Assembly (NCBI RefSeq): GCF_902150045.1 | Contig: NZ_CABFVU010000001.1 | Coordinates: 310,001-374,000 of the forward strand | Direction of reading: 5' to 3' | DNA: 64,000 nt | Source: Chitinophaga polysaccharea | GTDB taxonomy: Bacteria; Bacteroidota; Bacteroidia; Chitinophagales; Chitinophagaceae | Part shown: positions 37,390 through 46,085 of the stretch, piece after piece | How the letters are laid out: every line of letters begins with the position of its first letter | How positions within the stretch are numbered: position 1 is the first letter of the stretch | The notes under the pieces: generated by a model | Database searches by the model: none | Seen by the model: the letters and a program-made list of their open reading frames with translations, nothing else | Told to the model about the DNA's origin: nothing | Made by a program: the position numbers and the translations under genes

Positions 37390-38532
37390 TTATATTTCCT
37401 TATTTAGTTGTTTATATACTTTCATCATGGCAGCGGCGCATTTATCGGGGGTAAAGCGCTGTGCGTGCTGCCATCCTTTTTCCTGCATTTGTTTTACCAG
37501 GGAAGTGTTTGTGGTGACCTGCCTCATAGCATCCGCTATGGATACAGGATCCTGCGGATCTACATACAAAGCGGCATCCCCGGCTGTTTCCGCAAAGCAG
37601 GAGCCCTGAGAGGTGATAACCGGTGTACGGCTCCAGAGAGCTTCCAGGATGGGGATGCCAAATCCTTCAAAAAAGGAAGGATAAATGAGCGCCAGGGCGC
37701 CCTGGTACAGGAGCGGCAGCTCACTGTTCTTAATACGTACCTGTTCGTTGAGAAACACTACCTGTTGTGTAAGCCCGTTTGCTTCCAGATAAGCCTTTAC
37801 TTTCTTTTTATACGCGCCTCCATTGCCCAGTACCACCAAAGGTACATCCAGCGTACCTTTTAGTGTATTCATGGCCGTTACAATGCCTAACAGGTTTTTC
37901 CTTTCAATTAATGAGCCCACGTACAGGAAATACTGTGAAGGTAAACGGTACTTCGCCCCTATTTCGGCAATATCATCATCGGGATACGTAACAGCGAAAG
38001 AGGGATCGCAGCTCTGATATACCACATCGATCTTATGGGCCGGCGTTTGGTAGTAAGTGATCAGGTCCTGTTTTGTTTGTTCGCTGATAGCCACTACCCT
38101 GTCGGCCTCGCGGCAGGCATAGCGGGCTTTGCGCCGGTATGTAATTACATCGATGGGATTATATTGTTCGGGGTATCTTTCAAAAATAAGATCGTGCATG
38201 GTAACTACCGACCTGATACCGCTTTTGTGGATACCGAAGGGCAGCTCATGACTAAGGCCGTGGTAAATGCCGATGTTGTAACGTAACAGGTCTTTTACCA
38301 CGAAACGGCTGCGCCAGGCGGACTTAAACCAGCGGTGCAGGGGTTGTTGGGGCAATACTACTTTCACATCCGGCAGGGCGGTAAGATCGTACATACCGGT
38401 TTGCTTAGGAGCAAACAGGTAATATTCATCTCCCGGGAAATCCTTTGCCAGAGACGATATCAGGGTACGGCTATAATTCCCGAGACCGGTGTCGTTCTGG
38501 AACGCGCGTTTGGCATCGAATCCTATTTTCAT
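37390..38532 (-). CDS. Family-4-type glycosyltransferase (GT-B)
   Basis: 380 residues from the ATG at 38532 (MKIGFDAKRAFQNDTGLGNYSR); an upstream in-frame start adds 22 residues. N-terminal acceptor domain, then a GT4 donor domain with the retaining motif SFFEGFGIPILEALWSRTPVI (E-x7-E type). It transfers a sugar from a nucleotide donor to an unknown acceptor such as LPS or exopolysaccharide. Immediately upstream of the YrdC gene. Confidence 0.9.
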   Translation of the reverse strand: MKIGFDAKRAFQNDTGLGNYSRTLISSLAKDFPGDEYYLFAPKQTGMYDLTALPDVKVVLPQQPLHRWFKSAWRSRFVVKDLLRYNIGIYHGLSHELPFGIHKSGIRSVVTMHDLIFERYPEQYNPIDVITYRRKARYACREADRVVAISEQTKQDLITYYQTPAHKIDVVYQSCDPSFAVTYPDDDIAEIGAKYRLPSQYFLYVGSLIERKNLLGIVTAMNTLKGTLDVPLVVLGNGGAYKKKVKAYLEANGLTQQVVFLNEQVRIKNSELPLLYQGALALIYPSFFEGFGIPILEALWSRTPVITSQGSCFAETAGDAALYVDPQDPVSIADAMRQVTTNTSLVKQMQEKGWQHAQRFTPDKCAAAMMKVYKQLNKEI

Positions 38533-38669
38533 AAAGTAGTTTCTTCCACAAAACCCAAAATTACGGATTACAGCTGGCGAAACAGGTATATCTGACAAGA
38601 TTTCCCGAAATACCTCTTTGTAATTCGTAATTTTATTTTCTACTTATTATGTTTGCAAAAAATAAAAAA

Positions 38670-39482
38670 ATGGAATTACAACAACAAATACTGGCTGCCT
38701 GGGCTGATCGCGGTCTCTTACAGGAAACACAGTACACGGATGCGGTTAAGGCGGTGATAGAAGCGGTAGATAAAGGCCATCTGAGAGTTGCGGCTCCTAC
38801 AGAGAACGGCTGGCAGGTGAACGAGTGGGTGAAGCAGGCAATTTTAATGTACTTCTCCATACAGCCAATGGAAACAATGGAGTTACCTCCGTTTGAGTTC
38901 TATGATAAAATGAGATTGAAGTCGAACTATAAAGACCTTGGCGTAAGAGTAGTTCCCCATGCGATAGCCCGTTATGGCGCTTACATTGCGAAGGGTTGCA
39001 TCCTGATGCCATCTTATGTTAACATAGGCGCTTTTGTGGATGAAGGTACCATGGTAGATACCTGGGCTACAGTAGGATCCTGCGCGCAGATCGGTAAAAA
39101 CGTGCACCTGAGCGGCGGCGTTGGTATTGGCGGCGTACTGGAACCATTACAGGCCAGCCCGGTGATCATTGAAGACGGCTGCTTTGTGGGCTCCCGTTGT
39201 ATAGTAGTGGAAGGTGTTATCGTGGAAAAAGAAGCGGTGCTGGGTGCTAACGTAGTACTGACCCAATCCACCAAGATCATTGATGTAAGCGGCAGCGAGC
39301 CTATTGAATACAAGGGCCGTGTACCTGCGCGCAGCGTGGTGATTCCCGGTACCTATACCAAGAAATTCCCTGCCGGCGAATACCAGGTGTCGTGTGCACT
39401 GATCATTGGTCAGCGTAAAGCCTCTACAGACCTGAAGACCAGCCTGAACGACACGTTGCGTGAGTTCAATGTAGCAGTGTAA
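38670..39482 (+). CDS. dapD: Tetrahydrodipicolinate N-succinyltransferase
   Basis: 270 residues. Left-handed beta-helix hexapeptide protein; LPPFEFYDKMRLKSNYKDLGVRVVPHAIARYGAYI and VGSCAQIGKNVHLSGGVGIGGVLEPLQASP are DapD blocks. Makes N-succinyl-2-amino-6-oxopimelate on the way to diaminopimelate and lysine. I chose ATG 38670 (MELQQQILAAW); ATG 38649 would add seven residues unlike the family. Divergent from the glycosyltransferase; closed by a strong terminator before tRNA-Leu. Confidence 0.95.
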   Translation: MELQQQILAAWADRGLLQETQYTDAVKAVIEAVDKGHLRVAAPTENGWQVNEWVKQAILMYFSIQPMETMELPPFEFYDKMRLKSNYKDLGVRVVPHAIARYGAYIAKGCILMPSYVNIGAFVDEGTMVDTWATVGSCAQIGKNVHLSGGVGIGGVLEPLQASPVIIEDGCFVGSRCIVVEGVIVEKEAVLGANVVLTQSTKIIDVSGSEPIEYKGRVPARSVVIPGTYTKKFPAGEYQVSCALIIGQRKASTDLKTSLNDTLREFNVAV

Positions 39483-39495
39483 ATATTTTCATAGC

Positions 39496-39525
39496 AACGG
39501 CGCCTGTTAAAGGCGCCGTTTTTTT
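39496..39525 (+). terminator. Terminator of dapD
   Basis: Nine-bp stem AACGGCGCC / GGCGCCGTT, 7-nt loop, then T-rich run. Confidence 0.92.
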
Positions 39526-39541
39526 ATGTGTTGAAAAAAAA

Positions 39542-39572
39542 TTTGGTTAATTTAAAAAAGTGTTTACTTTTG
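39542..39572 (+). promoter_or_regulatory. Promoter of tRNA-Leu
   Basis: TTTG (39542-39545), exactly 19-nt spacer, TACTTTTG (39565-39572): a near-perfect Bacteroidota promoter. Predicted start of transcription about 39580, 18 nt before the mature tRNA. Confidence 0.82.
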
Positions 39573-39580
39573 CAATCCCT

Positions 39581-41209
39581 TTACGGGGACATGCGATGCC
39601 CAGATGGCGAAATTGGTAGACGCACTGTGTTCAGGTCGCAGCGTTCGCAAGGATGTGCTGGTTCGAATCCAGTTCTGGGCACCAAGATGGAAAGGTCGGA
39701 GAATTCTCCGACCTTTCCTTTTTTTAATCGCTCCAAATCCTTTACCGACATGCTTATCAGCGTCATCACCGGGTTAGGTTCTGTGGTTCTATATTCATTT
39801 TTATCAAAAATCAGTTTTTCGGAAAATATAGAACCGATGATCCTTTGTTTGACCGCCAAATCCCCGTCATCATAGTGTTTCAGGACATTTACAAGTATTG
39901 CCCCTCCTGATTGCACATATTGCAGGTAATCATCTTCGTCTGTCAGTAACTCCAGCTTCTGACGCTCCAGCCCATCTACCTCCGGCAGTAGCTTATTCCT
40001 GATATCCTTGTACTCTGCGGCTGATAGTTCGGCATCCAGCATTAAGGACTGCGCATTCTGTAGCCGCTGTTTTAATTTCTCAATGGCGGCTTCTGTTTCT
40101 TTTACCTTTTTGCTGTTATCTGCGCTATTATCCTTTAATGACTGTTCTAACAGGGTAAGATAGAGTTCCAGTACATCCCTCTTTGTGACGATCTTATACA
40201 ATTCTTTACGGAACTGTTCATGTGCATCACTGGCACGGAACCGTTCTTTACATAATGTGCCGCTTTGGCAATGATAGTAATAATAAGTACCACCATTGCC
40301 TTTACTGCCACTGCCGGTTATCGGGCGGCCACATTGTTTACATACAAGGAATCCGCGTAAGGGCAGGTGCTCATCTTTGGTACTGCGTACTTTTGTATTA
40401 CGCTTGCGGCCACTCATCACATCTGCCGCCTCATTAAACAAAGTTTCAGATATGAGCGGTTTATGAATGCCCAATCTGTAATAGGCATCCTCGTCTTTAT
40501 AAGCTGCAATAAATACTTTACCGCAATAAACAGGGTTATGAACCAGATTCCAAAACTGGCTGCGCCTTACATCCAGTCCTTTGATGTTGGCCATCCTCCG
40601 TATTTTCTCCAGATCATGTACACCCCTTGCCACTTCCTCAAATACCCATACTATGAGTGGGGCTATCCGTTCATCTATCGCCAGTATTGGTTTTTTTTGA
40701 GCATCCCTTTCATTCTTATATCCTTTAGGAGCAACACCTAAAAAACGACCCTCTTTTTTAGCGCGACGCATGCCAAGCAATGTGTTCAGGGCACGGCGGT
40801 CATTCTCTACTTCCGGTGCTGCAAGATAGAAGGCCAGCATCATTTTATTCTCCGGTACACTTAGATCAAGTGGTTGTTCTACTCCCTGCGGCTCCACCCG
40901 CATTTTCTTTAACTGGCTGATCATGCTATAAGCATCCCCGGCATTGCGGCTGAACCTGTCCCATCTTGTGAACAGCAGCAGGTCTATTATACCTTTTTGC
41001 TTTTTCACGACAGCCAGCATTTTCTGAAATACCGGGCGGTCAAAAGTCTTTGCAGAATAGTCCTCCCGGTATATTCCAGCTACCGTTATATTGTTCACTT
41101 CACAATAACGGATAAGACATTCCTCTTGAATTTCCGGGCTGTATCCGTTAAGCTGCTCGTCTGTACTCACTCTTATGTATAGGAACGCTTTTCTTTGTAA
41201 CATTGACAT
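39581..41209 (-). CDS. Large serine recombinase (integrase of the tRNA-Leu element)
   Basis: 542 residues. Resolvase domain with Ser15 in FLYIRVSTDEQ, a Recombinase domain (about 160-270), a zinc-ribbon (CKQCGRPITGSG...HCQSGTLC) and a coiled-coil. Large serine recombinases cut attP and attB and join them. The last about 45 residues are unusual: they are the antisense of the tRNA terminator and the tRNA-Leu gene, ending at a stop in the tRNA leader region. The protein's native C-terminus in a free element is therefore unknown. It lies at the tRNA junction. Confidence 0.9.
   Translation of the reverse strand: MSMLQRKAFLYIRVSTDEQLNGYSPEIQEECLIRYCEVNNITVAGIYREDYSAKTFDRPVFQKMLAVVKKQKGIIDLLLFTRWDRFSRNAGDAYSMISQLKKMRVEPQGVEQPLDLSVPENKMMLAFYLAAPEVENDRRALNTLLGMRRAKKEGRFLGVAPKGYKNERDAQKKPILAIDERIAPLIVWVFEEVARGVHDLEKIRRMANIKGLDVRRSQFWNLVHNPVYCGKVFIAAYKDEDAYYRLGIHKPLISETLFNEAADVMSGRKRNTKVRSTKDEHLPLRGFLVCKQCGRPITGSGSKGNGGTYYYYHCQSGTLCKERFRASDAHEQFRKELYKIVTKRDVLELYLTLLEQSLKDNSADNSKKVKETEAAIEKLKQRLQNAQSLMLDAELSAAEYKDIRNKLLPEVDGLERQKLELLTDEDDYLQYVQSGGAILVNVLKHYDDGDLAVKQRIIGSIFSEKLIFDKNEYRTTEPNPVMTLISMSVKDLERLKKGKVGEFSDLSILVPRTGFEPAHPCERCDLNTVRLPISPSGHRMSP
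39598..39684 (+). tRNA. tRNA-Leu (anticodon CAG)
   Basis: 87 nt including an encoded CCA. Acceptor stem GCCCAGA / TCTGGGC, D arm, anticodon stem CTGTG / CGCAG with loop TTCAGGT (anticodon CAG, reading CUG), a long variable arm as in class II tRNAs, and T loop TTCGAAT on a GCTGG/CCAGT stem. It has its own promoter and a palindromic terminator. It sits at the junction with the serine-recombinase element, whose reading frame runs antisense through it. Confidence 0.95.
39691..39724 (+). terminator. Terminator of tRNA-Leu
   Basis: A perfect 26-nt palindrome (39691-39716, centre GAATTC) followed by a T-rich run. Confidence 0.9.
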
Positions 41210-41411
41210 AGGCTGTATTTATGGGTGTACTAATATTATGTTTGTTCTCCTGCCATTTCCGGTAGATGTCCATTTCGATGTCTAGCATTCTATAGAGGAA
41301 GTCCCGTATCATCATTACCTGCTCATCACTCAGGCTGTCATCTTTTAACTTCTTCCTGCATTCTGTCAACGATATTCTGTTGGCGTATTGATCCTGATCA
41401 TTATGTTTCAT
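41148..41411 (-). CDS. Small hypothetical protein preceding the recombinase
   Basis: 87 residues. It overlaps the recombinase start by 62 nt and is co-directional, so translation may be coupled. Charged and mostly helical (SLSDEQVMMIRDFLYRMLDIEMDIYRKW). No family recognised; I keep it because of the coupling and codon pattern, but it could be spurious. Confidence 0.5.
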   Translation of the reverse strand: MKHNDQDQYANRISLTECRKKLKDDSLSDEQVMMIRDFLYRMLDIEMDIYRKWQENKHNISTPINTAYVNVTKKSVPIHKSEYRRAA

Positions 41412-41457
41412 CTGTTAGTATTCAAGTGTTTTTACATCCTTTATTTACTACTGATTA

Positions 41458-41694
41458 TCATTGACAATCAACATTATGTAATTCTTTTGGCAATGCCAAA
41501 TCATACAATAATTCCGCAAGTTGCTTTATGGTGAACACGATCTCTTTTGCCTGTTCATCGGTATAGTGTTCACACCCCGGAAACTTTCTTAATAATTCCG
41601 GTGTCATCTCTTCATCCCCTTTTATACCGGGGGGCAGTGTAGCAGAAGATAATTGTGGCCTGTTTGTTTGTTGTTCTTGTTTTTTCTGTTTCAT
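41458..41694 (-). CDS. Small hypothetical protein of the element
   Basis: 78 residues, hydrophilic start (MKQKKQEQQTNR) and a helical C-half (DEQAKEIVFTIKQLAELLYDLA). 46 bp upstream of the preceding small ORF in the same direction. Function unknown. Confidence 0.5.
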   Translation of the reverse strand: MKQKKQEQQTNRPQLSSATLPPGIKGDEEMTPELLRKFPGCEHYTDEQAKEIVFTIKQLAELLYDLALPKELHNVDCQ

Positions 41695-41735
41695 GTGTAG
41701 ATTTTTAAATGGTAAGCATTGTCAAAAGATAAAGT

Positions 41736-41948
41736 TTATTTTGCTGCCGGTTGATGGGGCACTACTTTAGGTTTGCTGGCGAGGTGTATGTGTTCCCACA
41801 GAATCCAGAGCTTAACAGCATTTCCCATAAGACTGGATTTATCCAGCTTATGCAGCCAGCTTAACATGGACATAACGATGCAGAGCTTATCCTCCGCTTC
41901 TTTGATGGTAGGCGCTTCTATTTGTACTGTAAGCGTGTGTTTGGTCAT
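41736..41948 (-). CDS. Small hypothetical protein of the element
   Basis: 70 residues with a MTKHTLTVQIEAPTIKEAEDKL start. Contains a Trp-rich helix (LSWLHKL, LWILWEH). Co-directional with its neighbours. Function unknown. Confidence 0.5.
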   Translation of the reverse strand: MTKHTLTVQIEAPTIKEAEDKLCIVMSMLSWLHKLDKSSLMGNAVKLWILWEHIHLASKPKVVPHQPAAK

Positions 41949-41996
41949 AGCGTTATTTATTTAATTGTTTAATAAGAAGGAATAGTATGGTAACGA

Positions 41997-42869
41997 TCAT
42001 GCGGCCTTATTAAAAACTTCTTCCCGTTTATCGACTTCACCTTCCTCACCCTGCACTGTATCGGCTTTCTGAAGCATTTGCAGTAGCTCATCTGCAAGAC
42101 CATTGTTGCAATACAGGTAATGAATAATATGCTCCACCTTTTCCACTTGCGGCATTGCGAAAAAGGCATCCAATATGCTACGCAACGCTGCTACATCCTG
42201 CTCTTTAGGTTTGCGGGTGCCATTGCCTGCGTCAAAATCCGGCGGGTTTCGTTCCTGTTTGCTGTAGGAAGCAGACCCGTAATGTTCCTGTGGCGGCATA
42301 TTACCTGGTTTGATCATGTCACCTAACAATGGGATACCGCTTAATGCCTGCGGGTTTTTAGCGAGGTACAGACCGGCCAGATTTAACAGGGTATCGGTTA
42401 TCTTGTTGGTCGTAGTGCCTTTCTCTGTTTGTAACTTTTGTATGGTATCCTGTAGCTGTTCCTGGTATTCCTCTGCTTCATCGAGCTGCCGCTTCAATTC
42501 TTCATTTTCGCCTTTCAATTGCTCGTACTCCCATTGTTTTCTTTCCTGTTGCAGTTTTTCATTAATGGTATGCTCTATCCCATCCAGCGTGCCTTTGATG
42601 GTTTGTTCTTCTTCTTTTAATAACAGTACATACCGGGTGCATCTGCGGGAACTGCCATCATACAGGCAGATGGTGATACAGCGAGTTTCAGGCTGTATAA
42701 AATCCTCATGCTGAAAGAAGCGTTCCGGGTCGCTGGTGCGGGATATTACTTTCAGTTCGTCTATCCGCACATCATATTCTTTTGGCTGCCCCTGCTCTGC
42801 TTCATTGCATAGTATCTGGTAGATCAGATTGACCCGGTTACTGCCGTATTTTTCTTTTACAATACTCAT
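41997..42869 (-). CDS. Coiled-coil hypothetical protein of the element
   Basis: 290 residues. A beta-rich N-domain (1-95), a strong coiled coil (about 95-150, EYEQLKGENEELKRQLDEAEEYQ) and a C-terminal helical region (about 215-265) followed by an acidic tail (EGEVDKREEV). No enzyme motif seen. It follows the excisionase-like HTH gene by 39 bp and may be part of the element's recombination or regulatory module. Function not assigned. Confidence 0.65.
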   Translation of the reverse strand: MSIVKEKYGSNRVNLIYQILCNEAEQGQPKEYDVRIDELKVISRTSDPERFFQHEDFIQPETRCITICLYDGSSRRCTRYVLLLKEEEQTIKGTLDGIEHTINEKLQQERKQWEYEQLKGENEELKRQLDEAEEYQEQLQDTIQKLQTEKGTTTNKITDTLLNLAGLYLAKNPQALSGIPLLGDMIKPGNMPPQEHYGSASYSKQERNPPDFDAGNGTRKPKEQDVAALRSILDAFFAMPQVEKVEHIIHYLYCNNGLADELLQMLQKADTVQGEEGEVDKREEVFNKAA

Positions 42870-42908
42870 AGAGTGGGTTTAATGATGAATAATAATTGTT
42901 GCATATGG

Positions 42909-43187
42909 TTATGGTGATTGGTTGTCCTGTTGCGAAAGATATTGACGGAGGTGTTGCAGGCTGAAGAGGATACGCCCGTATTTCTTTCGCTGTAATGGCT
43001 GTAACCTGCCTTCTGCAATCAGGCAGTATACTCTTGAAAGCGAAAGGTGCAGATAAGCAGCCGCCTGTGTTGCGGATAGTGGCGGCTGCCGGTCTATAGC
43101 ATCATTTCTTGCAAGTTGCAGTAGCAATTCAATTTTCCTGTCTACTTCGTATAACCTTTGACGTATGTCTTCCAGTTCTTCATGCAT
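42909..43187 (-). CDS. Excisionase-like helix-turn-helix protein
   Basis: 92 residues. Coiled-coil N-half, then a winged helix of the MerR/excisionase type (LSATQAAAYLHLSLSRVYCLIAEGRLQPLQRKKYGRILF). Proteins of this kind set the direction of recombination or regulate element genes. It heads the leftward run ending at the serine recombinase. Confidence 0.8.
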   Translation of the reverse strand: MHEELEDIRQRLYEVDRKIELLLQLARNDAIDRQPPLSATQAAAYLHLSLSRVYCLIAEGRLQPLQRKKYGRILFSLQHLRQYLSQQDNQSP

Positions 43188-43605
43188 ATGTTTATAGTTG
43201 TCGTCTTAAATCGTTTTCTCTAATAATTGCGGCACGAAGCATATAGCGTTGGATGATAGGAGCGACCCTTTTTAATGATCGCAATTTTTAGTCACGTTAT
43301 ATGCTTGTTTTAAGGATTAAAATCATGGGCAAGCGACAAAGATACGATGGCTCAAAAGCCTGCTTACCAACTTATGCGCGGATTTAACCAAAATGAATAA
43401 AAATAGCATGACCTTCCCCAGAAATACCCGGAAATGCTTTTATCAGAACAGTACTGTTCCCGGTTTAGAACAGATACGGAACAGTTAACGACAATAAGCT
43501 ATAGCAAGCGACAATAAGGTTACTTATCAGGAACAGCTGCACAACATATATAAGACATATTGCAGGACATTGCTGTCCGCTGAATGAACGGATAATAAAA
43601 GAAAA
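43188..43605. promoter_or_regulatory. Control region of the element: GAACAG operators and repeats
   Basis: About 420 bp without a gene. Seen: perfect 14-bp palindrome GAACAGTACTGTTC (43446-43459); further GAACAG copies at about 43468, 43479 and 43531; the tandem CGACAATAAG near 43490 and 43510; and a small hairpin GGACA-TTGC-TGTCC (about 43565). Repeated half-sites between two regulator genes suggest an operator or recombination-control region. Confidence 0.6.
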
Positions 43606-43627
43606 AGGATGGGATTAAACCCATCCT
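43606..43627 (-). terminator. Terminator of the HEPN/XRE operon
   Basis: Stem AGGATGGG / CCCATCCT with a T-rich run on the minus strand, 59 bp behind the XRE stop. Confidence 0.8.
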
Positions 43628-43686
43628 GCAGACGTTTGTACCGGGCAAGAAATATTTCGCGTACCGGTAAATCCTATAGCATTAGA

Positions 43687-43938
43687 CTATTCAATCACAT
43701 CCAGTACGTTTACTTTGTAGTACCTACATATCCTGATCAGATGCATCAGTTTAAAGTCATGCTGTCCCTTCTCTATTTTGCTTAACAGGGCAGGCGACAT
43801 TTTTATGGCCTTTGACACCTTCTTTAAACTTTCCTTTCTTCCCTTGCGCAAAGCAGATAGCCTATCGCCGATAGACTGTAACCAAACAGCCAGCTGCTCG
43901 TTAAAAGCCTTATTGGTGACTGTGTACCTGTTCTTCAT
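43687..43938 (-). CDS. XRE-family regulator overlapping the HEPN-like gene
   Basis: 83 residues, one Cro/CI helix-turn-helix (LRKGRKESLKKVSKAIKMSPALLSKIEKG). Its start lies 29 nt inside the end of the upstream NTase-HEPN-like gene, so translation is coupled. In toxin-antitoxin-like pairs such a regulator would repress the operon. Confidence 0.85.
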   Translation of the reverse strand: MKNRYTVTNKAFNEQLAVWLQSIGDRLSALRKGRKESLKKVSKAIKMSPALLSKIEKGQHDFKLMHLIRICRYYKVNVLDVIE

Positions 43939-44836
43939 AGGTGGCAGGGATTAAAGGAAAAGAAATGGATTGTCCGTTTTCAAGATCAAGCAACCTTTGC
44001 TGGTACAGTCTTTCCGCGATAGCGATAAAATCACTTACCCGTTCCATTAATATCGTCGCTTTTTCTACTGATACCATGTAGCTTTCATTATAGCGTGCAT
44101 CTGAATAGGCTTTGTTGAGCGTGTTAAAAAGATCGGTTTCCTCTTTTGTAATGCAGGGGAAAACCATCATCGGTGCATAAGAAAAATGTTGTACCAACGC
44201 CAGCAATCGGGCAAGATTATGAGTATTGGACCTAAAGCCGGTAAATACCCGGAGCAGCGCCATACAGGTATGTTGTACCGATTGGTGTAAATTAAAAACA
44301 GCCTGTTCATGCCAGCCACCATCTATGCAAAAAGATGCCGATTTTAAAAAACACTGTGCCATCCCAAAACACTTGTCCCAATAATCCGTTATCCTGCTTT
44401 TTACAGTGGTTATATCCGGTTCATTGGGTGGCGTGACCAAAGCAGCGCCACTGCCATTATACACTAATACACCTTTGCGGTAAAGTGTAGCAAAAAAACG
44501 TGCACCCTTTTCCAGTAAACTGTTGACCGATGCCAGTTTCTGCACAACGCTGGTCACAGCACAACCCAATGGCAATGCCTGTTGCTCCGCGATCTGGATA
44601 AGTTCATGATCGGCACGTTTTTCATTGCTGTTAGGGATAATCAGCAGATCATACGTAGGATGAGCAATCTCTTTACATCCGGTTCCCTGTGCAAAACAGC
44701 TCCAGTCCTGCATGGTAGTGATACGGCTGCCATAGCAGATGATCTTATCCGGGTTGGTAGCCTGTACGATTTTTTGTACCAGCTGCGCCAGTTGGGCTAA
44801 TTGCTGCGGTGAGAGGTGTTGAAAGGTAGAAAGCAT
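43910..44836 (-). CDS. Nucleotidyltransferase-HEPN-like protein
   Basis: 308 residues. The N-half resembles a minimal nucleotidyltransferase (IICYGSR, then TYDLLIIP), but the acidic catalytic pair is reduced, so it may be inactive. The C-half (about 145-290) is HEPN-like, helical, with NLHQSVQHTCMALLRVFTGFRSNTHNLARLL and SDARYNESYMV. HEPN domains are often RNases in toxin or defence systems. Fused MNT-HEPN and the overlapping XRE gene suggest a regulatory or toxin-like module on the element. Confidence 0.72.
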   Translation of the reverse strand: MLSTFQHLSPQQLAQLAQLVQKIVQATNPDKIICYGSRITTMQDWSCFAQGTGCKEIAHPTYDLLIIPNSNEKRADHELIQIAEQQALPLGCAVTSVVQKLASVNSLLEKGARFFATLYRKGVLVYNGSGAALVTPPNEPDITTVKSRITDYWDKCFGMAQCFLKSASFCIDGGWHEQAVFNLHQSVQHTCMALLRVFTGFRSNTHNLARLLALVQHFSYAPMMVFPCITKEETDLFNTLNKAYSDARYNESYMVSVEKATILMERVSDFIAIAERLYQQRLLDLENGQSISFPLIPATYEEQVHSHQ

Positions 44837-44878
44837 AGTGATAGAGTTTAATGATGACGGTTAGTTATAGATTATCTT

Positions 44879-45931
44879 TCAGGCCGGAAGGAATCCGGGT
44901 ATCTGTACCGTAAAAATGGTAGTTGCCTTTTCTTCGCTTTGTACCGTTATGGTGCCGCCCAACTCCTGCACATACAGCTGGCTGAGATATAGCCCCAATC
45001 CTGTGCCGCTATGGCCTTTACCTAACTGTCCGTATGGCTTGAATAAATCGTCTGTCCTGTCGGCGGCAATGCCCATCCCCTCATTAGCGACCTGCAATAC
45101 GAGGCTGGTATCTTCCAGATAGCATTGCACAGCAATGCAGGTAGCGGGATAACTATACTTTAAGGCATTGGCCAGCAGGTTATGCACAATTTGACCCAGC
45201 TTTACTTTATCTGTAGTCAGATCGGTATTGTCCAAAGAGGGCAGTATGGTAAGGCAGATGCGCTTTTCCTGTAAGGCGGCAGCTGTTTCAAAATGCCGGA
45301 CGACCGTCTTTATCCAATGGGCGAAATGGAACGTTTCTTTTACTGCCCGTATATCCAGCTTACCGGCATGGTATTGTACGGTAGTCAGCATATTATCGAG
45401 TATGGCCAGTGCATTATGGCCAATAGCATTTATGGTTTGCAGATAAAAGTGGGTGTCTTTCCCTTCCTGTATGGATTGGGAGCATTGTACTACACCGGCG
45501 ATCTGTCCCCTGATCTCATGGGCGAATACGCCGAAGAATATTTCCATTGTATGGACAAGGGCATCCTGCACCTGCTCTTCCCGGTTCCGGTTTTCATAAA
45601 CAAGAAAAGACGCCTCGATCAGTCTTTCACAATGCCTGTAAAGGTTAAGGAGGTTAGCTGCTTCTGTAAACTCATCCTGACAGGCGCTTTGCAGTAGATC
45701 CCATAAACAAACCCGGACCTGGGGAAGTGAGTAAGCCTCAAAAAACTCTTCATATACCAGGTTGGGATTATCCATTTCTTCCAAATCGAGTTGGAAGGGC
45801 TTATTATGCCAATCAGGGTACCGGGCTAAGATTTGCTTCCTTATTGTATCTCTCATAAGGCATTCTATTGGGTTTACGGTAAATTCAGGCAAGGGCTTGT
45901 ATGGTACAATTGTGCTGCCTGTGTTGTACAA
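44879..45931 (-). CDS. Soluble histidine kinase of the element
   Basis: 350 residues, no TM segment. HisKA-type His138 in VFAHEIRGQIAG, then HATPase_c: IVHNLLANALKYS (N box), ANEGMGIAADR, GTGLGLYLSQ. The N-terminal 110 residues are helical with no known sensor. No response regulator is nearby. It is divergent from the XRE gene at 46086, separated by a 155-bp operator-rich gap. Confidence 0.88.
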   Translation of the reverse strand: MYNTGSTIVPYKPLPEFTVNPIECLMRDTIRKQILARYPDWHNKPFQLDLEEMDNPNLVYEEFFEAYSLPQVRVCLWDLLQSACQDEFTEAANLLNLYRHCERLIEASFLVYENRNREEQVQDALVHTMEIFFGVFAHEIRGQIAGVVQCSQSIQEGKDTHFYLQTINAIGHNALAILDNMLTTVQYHAGKLDIRAVKETFHFAHWIKTVVRHFETAAALQEKRICLTILPSLDNTDLTTDKVKLGQIVHNLLANALKYSYPATCIAVQCYLEDTSLVLQVANEGMGIAADRTDDLFKPYGQLGKGHSGTGLGLYLSQLYVQELGGTITVQSEEKATTIFTVQIPGFLPA

Positions 45932-46080
45932 TTACAGGTGGGAAATTACGGCCCGTTTTTGCCGTACCGAACCAGTTATGGCTGTACGTTACCAGGAATT
46001 TATTGTATATTACCAGTGATTACTGGTACCCTACCAAAGGTTCATGGTGCCGTACTAACCCATTAGTTTTTATATATTTG
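45904..46080. promoter_or_regulatory. Operator array between the kinase and XRE genes
   Basis: GTACAATT at 45904-45911 and 45926-45933 (offset 22 bp). More GTAC cores occur near 45964, 45983, 46026 and 46051. A palindrome TACCAGT-gatt-ACTGGTA lies at 46011-46028. A -7 TATATTTG lies at 46073-46080, only 5 bp before ATG 46086, so the regulator may be leaderless or start at ATG 46101. Confidence 0.62.
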
Positions 46081-46085
46081 TAAAT

